64,000 nucleotides of DNA from JAHBTB01 sp964451255 (lineage in GTDB: Bacteria; Armatimonadota; Fimbriimonadia; Fimbriimonadales; Fimbriimonadaceae), in the NCBI GenBank assembly GCA_964451255.1, contig CAYVHL010000001.1, forward strand, positions 186,001-250,000, written 5' to 3'. The translations under genes and the position numbers were made by a program. Positions 7,823-15,324 of the stretch are shown piece by piece (positions within the stretch are counted from its first letter, which is position 1; each line of letters opens with the position of its first letter). The notes below the pieces were generated by a model, which ran no database searches, was not told the origin of the DNA, and saw nothing but the letters and a program-made list of their open reading frames with translations.

Positions 7823-9391
7823 TTGCGGCGGGTCGCTCCAGCGCTTGTCTTCCTTTGGGCTTGCGCGGTGGCGTCCGCTGTCGTCCCGCCCACTGTCCTC
7901 GTGGCTCAGCTCAAGGCTCCCCCCACAGACGGTGTCGACCACAACCTCATCGTGGACGACCGCATGGCGGCGGCCCTTGACCAGATCGGCCAGGTCAACC
8001 CTGTCGTCTGGTCGCTCGCGGACGCCTACATCCGGGCCGCGAACGACGAGAGGCGGATCGTGTTCAAGGAAGACGCCAGCGAGAAGGACATCCGGGCGGC
8101 CGCCGAACGGCTACGGATACCTTACGTGCTCTTCCTGACCGTGTTCAAAGATGGCGACAGCCTGCGGCCCATCGCATATCTGTATAACGGGCGTTCGAAC
8201 CGGCCGTCTTGGCGGTTTGGCGAGTACGACAGCAAGAGCCAATACCGACCCCGTCTGTTTGTCGACGGCAAGTCCCAAACGAACGTGGGGCAGTTCGGCG
8301 AGGTCGGCAAGGTGTTCGAGACTATGGTGGTCCTTGCGGACGGAAAGCCAGACTGGGAGAGCACTGCACTGACCTTGGCCCGTTCTTGGGCCGAGGTCCT
8401 GGGCGACACTGTTTTCAAGGATCTCCCCCGTCGACCGCAGCTCACAAGGCCCGTCGCCGACCACGACCACCAGGGCGGGACGGTCGCGATCGACCCTGCC
8501 CCATCGGACGCGCTCGAAAGGCAGATGAACCAGCTGTTGGCCGAAGGCAAGACGGCCCTCGCCATTCTGACCCTCCAAGAAGCGATCGACCGATCGCCCT
8601 ACAACACCGAGCCACGGCTCCTGCTTGTCCGGCTCCTCACCCGCCAGGGGCTCTACGACGAGGCGGCCAAAGAGGCGCGCCGTACGGCCAGGTTGATGCC
8701 AGACGATGTCAGCCTGTGGCTCCGGTCGGCCCGGGCCTGGTTGGTCGCTGGCAAGCCAGGTGAAGCTCAGACGGACCTGAACGAAGCCACCAGGCGCAAT
8801 GCTAAGGCCGTCGCCTCGATGGCCGTGCTCGGCGACATTTTGCTGGCCCAGAACCGACTCACCGATGCCGTCCAGGCCTACTCCGCATCGATGTCCGCCG
8901 GCCCCACCCCCGAGGCAGTCGTGGGCTTGGCGGTGGCAAAAGGGCTCCTCGGAGACGCAGAGGGTTGCAAGAAAGAACTCGACACCCTTGCCGGGGCAAA
9001 CCCTGAGACCCTTGAGCGCACATATTTACGGGCTGTGGAACTCATCGACCAGGCGTCGAACCAGGTCTCGGCCGCATGCCGTGAACTCATCCCATTGGCC
9101 CGCCACAGCCCCAAGACCACGGACGTCATCGCCCGCGCCGTCGTCGTCCGGGCGCGGACCCTCGCGCTCTCGAACCTGGTCAGCAATTTACCGGTGCCCG
9201 GCAGATTCAAAAACTCTCACGCCGAGCGTGACTTGGCACAGAAGTTGCTCGCTCAATGTGGGCAAGAGATCTTGGATTTTGCCCAGTCGGGCGACGAGGA
9301 CCTTGGAGACGAAGCGACCCTGAGCCTGGGAGAGGCTCTGGACCGGGTTCCAATGGTCAAAGCGCTGTTCGACGACGAAAACAAAATCTAA
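7823..9391 (+). CDS. secreted TPR-repeat protein
   Basis: The start is a TTG at 7823, eight bases after a strong GGAGG that overlaps the end of the previous gene. It gives a clean signal peptide (LRRVAPALVFLWACAVASAVVPPTVLVAQ). The first 180 residues form an unrecognised alpha/beta domain. From about residue 230 to the end there are tandem TPR-like helices (LLAEGKTALAILTLQEAIDRSPYNTEPRLLLVRLLTRQGLYDEAAKEARR and later repeats). The 522-residue protein is probably exported and cotranscribed with its neighbours. Partners and substrate are unknown. Confidence 0.75.
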   Translation: MRRVAPALVFLWACAVASAVVPPTVLVAQLKAPPTDGVDHNLIVDDRMAAALDQIGQVNPVVWSLADAYIRAANDERRIVFKEDASEKDIRAAAERLRIPYVLFLTVFKDGDSLRPIAYLYNGRSNRPSWRFGEYDSKSQYRPRLFVDGKSQTNVGQFGEVGKVFETMVVLADGKPDWESTALTLARSWAEVLGDTVFKDLPRRPQLTRPVADHDHQGGTVAIDPAPSDALERQMNQLLAEGKTALAILTLQEAIDRSPYNTEPRLLLVRLLTRQGLYDEAAKEARRTARLMPDDVSLWLRSARAWLVAGKPGEAQTDLNEATRRNAKAVASMAVLGDILLAQNRLTDAVQAYSASMSAGPTPEAVVGLAVAKGLLGDAEGCKKELDTLAGANPETLERTYLRAVELIDQASNQVSAACRELIPLARHSPKTTDVIARAVVVRARTLALSNLVSNLPVPGRFKNSHAERDLAQKLLAQCGQEILDFAQSGDEDLGDEATLSLGEALDRVPMVKALFDDENKI

Positions 9392-9424
9392 GCCCTCCCG
9401 CCAATCGACTTCGGCAGGACATAG

Positions 9425-10081
9425 ATGAGCTCTCTCCTTCAGGTGATCGGATACTTCGCCTTAGCTTTGGCCTTGGGTGCGGTCATCGGCTCCGTTTTTT
9501 CCAAACGCAGGCGCCCCGGACGCCCAAGGATCAAAATCGCGCAAAGTGCTAAGGCCCGGCTTGTCGGCCCACAAGGCGTCTACCGTTGCTACTTTGTCGC
9601 CGAGGAGGCCGCGGGGCTCGTTTTCAGTTCGCCCTTACAAAGAGACAACTACGTCCCGCTCAGGGTCGGTGAGCCGTTCATGGTGCAGATTCCGACCACC
9701 GAAGGCGTCATCACTTTCCGAACAGAAGTCCTCTCCCGCGATGCGACCACCCACCAGTTCGTCGTCGCCTACCCTGACACATACCGGATGATCGATCGTC
9801 GCGCCGAACTCCGTGAGACGGTCTTTGACGGCCATGAGGCGACGATCAACGGACACGCCGCCCTTCTCTGCGACCTGTCACCGTCTGGCGCGAAGCTCGT
9901 CACCCAAGGTGAACTCTTCGCGGGAGAGTCGGTCACTGTCACCCTTCCCGACGGCCGGGGCACATGCGACGGTTGGGCCTTGGAGTCGATTCCAGGCGCA
10001 TTTGGCAACGCACCTGGACGCGTGGTCCGCGTCAGGTTCGCCGAGCCAATCTGCGGCCCGTCTACCTGGGCTCGGATCTGA
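9425..10081 (+). CDS. membrane-anchored PilZ (c-di-GMP receptor) protein
   Basis: This 218-residue protein has one N-terminal membrane helix (residues 5-24), a basic linker (KRRRPGRPR), a YcgR-like beta domain, and a PilZ domain. The PilZ ligand signature is complete: RAELR at 126-130 (RxxxR) and DLSPSG at 150-155 (DxSxxG). It should therefore bind cyclic di-GMP at the inner membrane. It ends the group of TPR proteins, so c-di-GMP may tune whatever envelope machine they build. A GGDEF/EAL protein is encoded at 43540-46296. Confidence 0.82.
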   Translation: MSSLLQVIGYFALALALGAVIGSVFSKRRRPGRPRIKIAQSAKARLVGPQGVYRCYFVAEEAAGLVFSSPLQRDNYVPLRVGEPFMVQIPTTEGVITFRTEVLSRDATTHQFVVAYPDTYRMIDRRAELRETVFDGHEATINGHAALLCDLSPSGAKLVTQGELFAGESVTVTLPDGRGTCDGWALESIPGAFGNAPGRVVRVRFAEPICGPSTWARI

Positions 10082-10089
10082 AATAGGGG

Positions 10090-10110
10090 GCCCCCGCACG
10101 AGGCGGGGGC
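10090..10110 (+). terminator. GC-rich hairpin after the PilZ gene
   Basis: A perfect 8-bp stem (GCCCCCGC against GCGGGGGC) with a five-base loop sits nine bases after the PilZ stop codon. It has no proper T-tract, so it may stabilise the 3' end rather than terminate efficiently. Confidence 0.6.
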
Positions 10111-10273
10111 TTGGGTTGGAGTGGGCAGGCCTGGGACACCTACCCCGACGCGTGGGAGGAGGAAATGCGCGTCACCTATTCCAACGCGTCATGCGACCGT
10201 TTGTGTCCCTGGGCCCACATCAGCCGTAGGACCAAATATGCCAAACCCTAAACGGCTGGTCTTTGGCACATTC
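10111..10273. other. intergenic, no gene seen
   Basis: This convergent region lies between the PilZ gene and the amidohydrolase. It holds a weak inverted repeat, TGCCAAA (about 10238) with TTTGGCA (about 10262), near the end of the minus-strand operon. No coding signal was found. Confidence 0.4.
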
Positions 10274-11767
10274 TTACTGCCCGGGCGATCCGGGGACCGC
10301 CTCACCCCCGACGTAGAGTCGCTGGAGGGCCCCGCCCTGCCGAGGGTCCTTATCGAAGACGGCGAAGTCCGCCCACTTCCCTGCTTCCAGAACCGATTGC
10401 CCCCTGTCGCCGTTGCCGTCTGCGCCCGCAGTTGTGTACGCCGCGTAGGCTTCCTGCCACGTCACCTGCTCGCCAGGGTCAAAGCCGTCGGGCTTCTTGA
10501 CTGAGCTTTCGATCCCAATAAGCGGCTCGCCCGGAACCACGGGCCGGTCAGAACTGAACGACAGCGGCACCCCCGCTTCCAACAGGCTCTTGGCGCGGTT
10601 GAGCTTGCGTGCGGTCTCAGGGGGAAGCTGCGCCCGGTAGGCGGACCCGCGACGGTAGAGGAACTCTGGTTGCATCGCGACGTGCGACCCCAACTTGGCC
10701 AACCGTTCGATCTGGGCGTCGCTGAGGATCATCGCGTGTTCGATTCGGTGGCGGCTCGGGTCGGCGGTCGCCTCATAGGCGTCCATCACGTGGTCTGTGG
10801 CGCGGTCGCCGATGGCGTGGATGGCGACCCGCCAACCAGCGTCGTCCGCGACCCGGACCATCTCTCCCAAGCGTTCCGGGCTGTAGATGAGATGACCGTT
10901 GCCTCCCGTCAGGAACGTGCCGTGGATCGCCGCCGTGGCCGACCCGATCGCACCGTCGGAGAAGATCTTCACCCCCTCGGCCCGGCATCGGTCGCCGTCC
11001 ATGTCGTCCATGAGTTCACGGAGCAGGCCCGGATCGATCGCACGCCTGCCTAAGACGTCGTTCCACTGCATGAAGAGCCTGAGCCGGATCGGGCATCCAC
11101 GTTGGCTGGCCAGGTGGTAGGCGCGGAGCTCCGTTTCCAGTCCGTACTGCCCGGTCATCATGTCGGTGGCTGTGCCGATCCCCAGCTTCGCCATCGACTC
11201 TCCGGCCGCCACGATCGCGTCGACCATCTGCTCGAGGGACGGCGTCGGAGCGGCGCCGCTCACGATCTCCAAAGCTCTTTCCAGCAACACTCCGTCGACG
11301 CGTCCGTCGGCGTCGCGCCGATAGGTGCCGCCGGGTGGGTCGGGCGTCGAGTCGTCTACACCGGCCTCCAGCAGGGCCGCCGAACTCGCCACACCGGCGT
11401 GGCCGTTGAAGTGGCGAAGCAGGGCCGGACGTGCGCCGACGACCCCGTCCAACTGTTCCTTGGTGATGTGGCGCACCCCCGGGTATTTGTTCTGGTCGTA
11501 CTGGACGGCGTGGAGCCATCCCTCCGGCTGCTCCCGATGACGCTGGGCCACGGCGTCGAGCACTTCCTCATGGGAACAACACTCCGTCAAGTCCAATCGG
11601 TTCAGGCCGAGGCCCGTGGGAAGGATGTGGCAGTGGTTGTCGACAAAGGCCGGGGCGACGTGGTTTCCCGGCAACACCTCGACTTGACCTCCCCCGAACC
11701 TGGTGAACACCCCGTCCTTCACGCCAAGGAACGGCTTTCCGTCAGCCAATTGATAGTCAACCTGCAT
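10274..11767 (-). CDS. YtcJ-type metal-dependent amidohydrolase
   Basis: This is a 497-residue cytoplasmic member of amidohydrolase family 3. Metal-site motifs are in order: DNHCHILPTG (HxH), NGHAGVASSAAL, KIFSDGAIGSATAAIHG, VAIHAIGDRATDHVMDAYE, HRIEHAMI and SFSSDRPVVPGEPLIGIESSV. Such enzymes hydrolyse C-N bonds in amides or cyclic compounds, and the substrate is not predictable. The ATG at 11767 lies inside the last codons of the amine oxidase gene (11-base overlap), so the two are translationally coupled. It is the last gene of a five-gene operon. Confidence 0.85.
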   Translation of the reverse strand: MQVDYQLADGKPFLGVKDGVFTRFGGGQVEVLPGNHVAPAFVDNHCHILPTGLGLNRLDLTECCSHEEVLDAVAQRHREQPEGWLHAVQYDQNKYPGVRHITKEQLDGVVGARPALLRHFNGHAGVASSAALLEAGVDDSTPDPPGGTYRRDADGRVDGVLLERALEIVSGAAPTPSLEQMVDAIVAAGESMAKLGIGTATDMMTGQYGLETELRAYHLASQRGCPIRLRLFMQWNDVLGRRAIDPGLLRELMDDMDGDRCRAEGVKIFSDGAIGSATAAIHGTFLTGGNGHLIYSPERLGEMVRVADDAGWRVAIHAIGDRATDHVMDAYEATADPSRHRIEHAMILSDAQIERLAKLGSHVAMQPEFLYRRGSAYRAQLPPETARKLNRAKSLLEAGVPLSFSSDRPVVPGEPLIGIESSVKKPDGFDPGEQVTWQEAYAAYTTAGADGNGDRGQSVLEAGKWADFAVFDKDPRQGGALQRLYVGGEAVPGSPGQ

Positions 11768-13019
11768 CCATGACCTCTTCCACGACCCTCTCCGCGCTCG
11801 ACAAGGCGCCCTCATAAAACCCGATCCATCGCGACGTCCCTTCCCCGGCGAAATGGACCCGCCCCAACGGTTCGCTCAGTGTCTGCCGATGACGCATTGA
11901 ACCCGGCGCCAGGGACGTGTACGCGCCCCGGGCCCACTCGTCCCTCACCCAGTCGTGCACCGCCCCGTCGACGAATTGCTCCGTAGCCTTGGGAAAGGCC
12001 TCGGCTACGGCCCGGAGCACCAATTTGACCGGGTCTTTGGATAACAAGACCGCTTCCGCGCCGTCGCCACAAATGTATGTGCAGAGGAGTGGCAGGCCCT
12101 CTCTGCCTCCGTCCCAGACCTGTTGGAAGGGCAGGTCGGCGATGGTCCGCGCCCTGTCCCAGAAGCGCGTCCTAAATCTCAGCGCCACCTTGATCGCCCG
12201 CGCACCCACCACCGCCCCCCATGCCGCTTGTTGGGGGATCGGGTCCGGCCCGAAGTCAATGGTTCGCAGGACGCTCGGCGGCACCGTCAGGACGACCCGG
12301 TCGGCGACGACGACCTCACCTTCCGACCAAAGCGCGACATGATCCTCCTTTTGTTCGACAGACTGCAACCTCCAACCATGGGAGACCGGTCCGGCGAGGG
12401 TCGTTGCCATCCGCTCGCAGATGCCTTGGGCGCCCTCCGGAAACCGATACGCGCTCATATCACCGGGCTCGCGTCGGATGTACTGCTGTTGTCCGTCCAG
12501 CCATCCGAGCAATCCGACGCGGGACGTGTCATCGCCTTCGTCGCTTCTCATCGACGCCTCAACAAGCCAACGTCCACGGCGTGAAGTGCACTGTCTGTCC
12601 AACCAGTCTCCGAGGTTCGTGTCGTCCAGTCGATCCAGTTCCTGTTTGCCGAAACTCCCGGAGGCGACCTTCTCCACGAGCGCCAAACTAGCCGCTTCCA
12701 CGGCGTCGGCGTCCGCGGCCGCATCGGCCCATGGTTCGTCCTCTTTGGCCTTCTCACCCTGACAGATGACTGTTCCCGGCCATTGGTCGCTGGGCTCGGG
12801 CTTCTGCCCGAACTCCTCAAGCAGAGCCGCGCACGCGTGATGGTCGGCGTCGATCCATTCGCCGCCCGCCTCATAGAAGCCATCGTCGAAACGAACCGTG
12901 TGGGCCCTCCCACCGACCCGTTGCCGGGCTTCCAAGACGACGACCTCGTGCCCCGCCCGCTCGAGCAACATCGCCGTCCTCAGGCCTGCGAAACCGGCCC
13001 CCACCACGGCGACCCTCAC
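11757..13019 (-). CDS. flavin monoamine oxidase family protein
   Basis: This 420-residue FAD enzyme begins VAVVGAGFAGLRTAMLLERAGHEVVVLEARQRVGGRAHTV, the dinucleotide fold plus GG-motif of the amine oxidase/phytoene desaturase superfamily. It ends HFAGEGTSRWIGFYEGALSSAERV, the C-terminal FAD contact. It probably oxidises an amine or a related substrate. The start is GTG at 13019, overlapping the TGA of the small membrane gene upstream (GTGA). It overlaps the amidohydrolase by 11 bases, and pairing an oxidase with a hydrolase suggests consecutive steps on one compound. Confidence 0.85.
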   Translation of the reverse strand: MRVAVVGAGFAGLRTAMLLERAGHEVVVLEARQRVGGRAHTVRFDDGFYEAGGEWIDADHHACAALLEEFGQKPEPSDQWPGTVICQGEKAKEDEPWADAAADADAVEAASLALVEKVASGSFGKQELDRLDDTNLGDWLDRQCTSRRGRWLVEASMRSDEGDDTSRVGLLGWLDGQQQYIRREPGDMSAYRFPEGAQGICERMATTLAGPVSHGWRLQSVEQKEDHVALWSEGEVVVADRVVLTVPPSVLRTIDFGPDPIPQQAAWGAVVGARAIKVALRFRTRFWDRARTIADLPFQQVWDGGREGLPLLCTYICGDGAEAVLLSKDPVKLVLRAVAEAFPKATEQFVDGAVHDWVRDEWARGAYTSLAPGSMRHRQTLSEPLGRVHFAGEGTSRWIGFYEGALSSAERVVEEVMDAG

Positions 13020-13255
13020 TTTCTTCCCCCTCTCGCCGCCATGTCCCAGACCAAGAAGACGCCCAGCAGGAGACCGGCCGTCCAGCGCGCCCAGTTGGGT
13101 CCCTCCAGACCCAGAAGCAAGGCAAACGCCGTCATAGCGGCGAACGCGAGGGTCATCGGCAACGCCTTCATGCCCATCTTCGGCAGTCGGAAGACCCAGA
13201 CAACCAGGAACAACGCGGCGACTGTCGCCATCAGCGTGTAGACGTTAACTTCCAA
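13016..13255 (-). CDS. small two-helix membrane protein
   Basis: The product is 79 residues from a TTG at 13255, or 71 from an ATG at 13231. Hydrophobic segments VYTLMATVAALFLVVWVF and MTLAFAAMTAFALLLGL are followed by WTAGLLLGVFLVWDMAA, giving two or three membrane helices. The TTG overlaps the upstream stop and the gene's own TGA overlaps the next GTG, so it is embedded in the operon. No family was recognised. Confidence 0.6.
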   Translation of the reverse strand: MEVNVYTLMATVAALFLVVWVFRLPKMGMKALPMTLAFAAMTAFALLLGLEGPNWARWTAGLLLGVFLVWDMAARGGRK

Positions 13256-13859
13256 CCGTCGCCCCCAAGGCCGCCAGCACCTCGTCCGCAGACCGGACGT
13301 CCACCAACCGGACGTCGCCTGATCCGATCCCCACGACTCCGACCCGACGCGAACGGGCGAACGCCGCCACATCGTCCAGAGCGGCCTCGCCCGCCAAGGC
13401 GAACTCGAAGGCGTCGTGACGCCGCCAGACCGGCTCGACCATCGGCCATGGCCCAGCCACCCGCAGTCCCACGAAACGGACGACACCGTCTTGGCGTGCC
13501 GACTCCAAGGCTCTCAACGCGCCTTCGATTTGGCCGCCCCAAAGGGGTTGCCGAACAGGTAGCACGGCCAAGCCGACCCGAGGCGCGCCGATCAGTGTCA
13601 TGGCTTGCAAGAGCGCCGCGCTGACCGTGTCGACGGTCTGGCTAGAACTGCCGGCCGTCTCATAGTCGAAGCCGATGTCGACCAAATGGACCACGTCTCG
13701 ACCTCGGAAAGCATGTCCGGCGACGGCTCCCGACACCGCCACGACGCTCCCGTCCGGAACAGAGGCGGCGATGCCCGACATGCTGTCCAGGGTGTCGGCA
13801 AGCGGCCGTAGCCAAACGCTTGGCGCGTCCCAGTTGGTACGCCCGAACACCCGGTTCAA
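13245..13859 (-). CDS. degenerate aldo/keto reductase-like protein
   Basis: The 204-residue chain opens FGRTNWDAPSVWLRPL, like the RxLGRTG start of aldo/keto reductases. It later contains GALRALESARQDGVVRFVGLRVAGPWPMV, matching the LeeLvkeGKvRyiGvSn segment of that family. It is about 100 residues short, and the canonical DxxxxYG and catalytic lysine blocks are missing, so it is probably a non-catalytic relative. It starts at a TTG (13859) that overlaps the TGA of the prenyltransferase gene. The family link is an inference from these two segments. Confidence 0.5.
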   Translation of the reverse strand: MNRVFGRTNWDAPSVWLRPLADTLDSMSGIAASVPDGSVVAVSGAVAGHAFRGRDVVHLVDIGFDYETAGSSSQTVDTVSAALLQAMTLIGAPRVGLAVLPVRQPLWGGQIEGALRALESARQDGVVRFVGLRVAGPWPMVEPVWRRHDAFEFALAGEAALDDVAAFARSRRVGVVGIGSGDVRLVDVRSADEVLAALGATVGS

Positions 13860-14746
13860 CGGCGTACCGCCCGATCGAGGAGGACAAAGGCGAAAAAGCC
13901 GAGGGAGACGAAGCCGTTCAGGGTGAAGAACGCCATGTTGACTTTGCTCAGGTCATCCGGTTTGACCAACGACTGCTCATACAACAAGAGCGCGGCCACG
14001 ACCGCCACGCCGACCCACATCACCCAGCCAACCCCCGCGAGCCACGACGCTCCGAGTAGCGCCGCCACCGCCGCCACATGGCAGCACCGGCTCAGCGCAA
14101 GCGCCTTGCCGCGACCGATCGTCTGGGGTAGCGAACGCAGTCCGTGCTCTGCGTCAAAAGCGTCGTCCTGTAGGCTGTAAATGATGTCGAAACCAGCCGT
14201 CCACATGGTCACCGCCAAGGTAAGCAAGAGCGGCGCCCATGCCAGCTCGCCCGTGGTCGCGATCCATGCCGCCGACGGTGCGATCCCAAGCGACAAGCCG
14301 AGAACAAAGTGGCACCACGCCGTGAAACGCTTGGTCACGCTGTAGAACAGGACCACCCCGAGCGCGACCGGTGACAAGGCGAAGGACAGTGGGTTGAGCG
14401 CCCAAGCGCAAACAAAGAACACTGCGCAAGAGGCGAAGAAGAAGACGTTCGCGTGGCGTAGGCCCAGCAGACCGGCTGGGATCGCCCGCATCTTTGTCCG
14501 AGGATTGGCGGCGTCGATGTCTCGGTCGGCGATCCGGTTGAAGGCCATGGCCGCGCTACGACAACTCACCATCGCAAGGACAATCAGCCCGAACACCCGC
14601 CAACCGGGCCAGCCGCCCTTGCCCGCCGACACGGAAGCCCACACCATTCCAGTCAGCGCGAACGGCAAGGCGAACACAGAGTGCTCGAACTTGATCATCT
14701 CCAGGTAAACCTGGAAGGCTTTCCATCCACGGGCCGCGACGGCCAT
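13856..14746 (-). CDS. UbiA family polyprenyltransferase (MqnP/UbiA type)
   Basis: This 296-residue integral membrane enzyme attaches a polyprenyl tail to an aromatic acid in quinone synthesis. The first aspartate-rich site is N70-x3-D74-x3-D78 in AFNRIADRDIDAANPRTKMRAIPAG. The second is YSLQDDAFDAEHGLRSLP. Eight or nine hydrophobic helices fit the family. An aminofutalosine-deaminase-like gene 550 bases upstream suggests the futalosine route to menaquinone, hence MqnP. The ATG at 14746 follows TAGAAT by seven bases, so the message is probably leaderless. It is the first gene of a five-gene operon. Confidence 0.85.
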   Translation of the reverse strand: MAVAARGWKAFQVYLEMIKFEHSVFALPFALTGMVWASVSAGKGGWPGWRVFGLIVLAMVSCRSAAMAFNRIADRDIDAANPRTKMRAIPAGLLGLRHANVFFFASCAVFFVCAWALNPLSFALSPVALGVVLFYSVTKRFTAWCHFVLGLSLGIAPSAAWIATTGELAWAPLLLTLAVTMWTAGFDIIYSLQDDAFDAEHGLRSLPQTIGRGKALALSRCCHVAAVAALLGASWLAGVGWVMWVGVAVVAALLLYEQSLVKPDDLSKVNMAFFTLNGFVSLGFFAFVLLDRAVRR

Positions 14747-14753
14747 GGGCACG

Positions 14754-14759
14754 ATTCTA
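14754..14759 (-). promoter_or_regulatory. -10 box of the ubiA-like operon, leaderless
   Basis: TAGAAT on the minus strand ends seven bases before the ATG of the prenyltransferase gene. It is the only promoter-like element between this start and the ncRNA candidate upstream. Confidence 0.5.
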
Positions 14760-14842
14760 CAGCCCGGACCCCAGATCTTCCAGGTCGAATCATAGAAATA
14801 TCCCCACGCTTGGAACGAATGAACTCTTAGAGACATCTTAAT

Positions 14843-14984
14843 GGATGACGGCTTCGAAGACAGGAGCCGAGACCCGATCCGGATAGGATTTGGGCTACAA
14901 ACGGCCCCGTTTCCGGGGTCAGGCAAGAGAGCAACGAGCGATGTCGGCTGGGTACTGTCCTCTCCACCCAGCCGACCTTTTTTT
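14843..14984 (+). ncRNA. candidate small RNA with intrinsic terminator
   Basis: This lies in a 269-base gap between two minus-strand genes. Four hairpins follow one another on the plus strand. The first pairs CGGCT (14849) with AGCCG (14865). The second pairs CCC-ATCC (14873) with GGAT-GGG. The third is a 7-bp stem, GGCCCCG (14903) with CGGGGTC. The last is an 11-bp terminator (14943-14976) followed by seven T. No plus-strand gene lies upstream or downstream to own this terminator. The 5' end is uncertain and no strong promoter was found. Confidence 0.5.
14943..14984 (+). terminator. intrinsic terminator of the plus-strand RNA candidate
   Basis: GTCGGCTGGGT pairs perfectly with ACCCAGCCGAC around a 12-base loop and is followed by CTTTTTTTG. 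It is one of the strongest terminators in the window and is oriented on the plus strand, where there is no gene. Confidence 0.85.
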
Positions 14985-15015
14985 GTGTCAGGCTGCGGTG
15001 GGGCCGAGCGGAGGC

Positions 15016-15324
15016 CTAATCGGGCCAGACGAAGTGCTTTGCGTCGACCATCCCGTCCACAAAGGCGACGCCCTCGGACTCAAGAAGCCTTTGTTGTTCG
15101 ACGCCAAACCCTGGCCCTCGCTTGAAGACCGGCAGATTGCCTTTCGCGCCCACGACGCGCCACCAAGGGACGTCCTGCGGACAGGACGCCATCCAATGCC
15201 CCACGACAAGTCCGGAGACGGGAGGCACGACCGCTGCTCCCAAAGCGCCGTAACCGACGACCTTCCCCGCTGGCACGGACCGGATCATCTTCCACACATG
15301 ATCTAGCCGCTCGTGGTTTGCCAT
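15016..15324 (-). CDS. alkyltransferase-like (ATL) DNA-damage recognition protein
   Basis: This 102-residue relative of O6-alkylguanine-DNA methyltransferase has VPAGKVVGYGALGAAV (DNA-binding wing) and SCPQDVPWWRVVGAKG. In true methyltransferases the latter carries PCHRV. Here the acceptor cysteine is Trp54, so it cannot take an alkyl group. ATL proteins instead flag alkylated bases for nucleotide excision repair. The start at 15324 (or 15333) overlaps the end of the amidohydrolase gene, so it is the third gene of the pilin/amidohydrolase group. Confidence 0.85.
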   Translation of the reverse strand: MANHERLDHVWKMIRSVPAGKVVGYGALGAAVVPPVSGLVVGHWMASCPQDVPWWRVVGAKGNLPVFKRGPGFGVEQQRLLESEGVAFVDGMVDAKHFVWPD

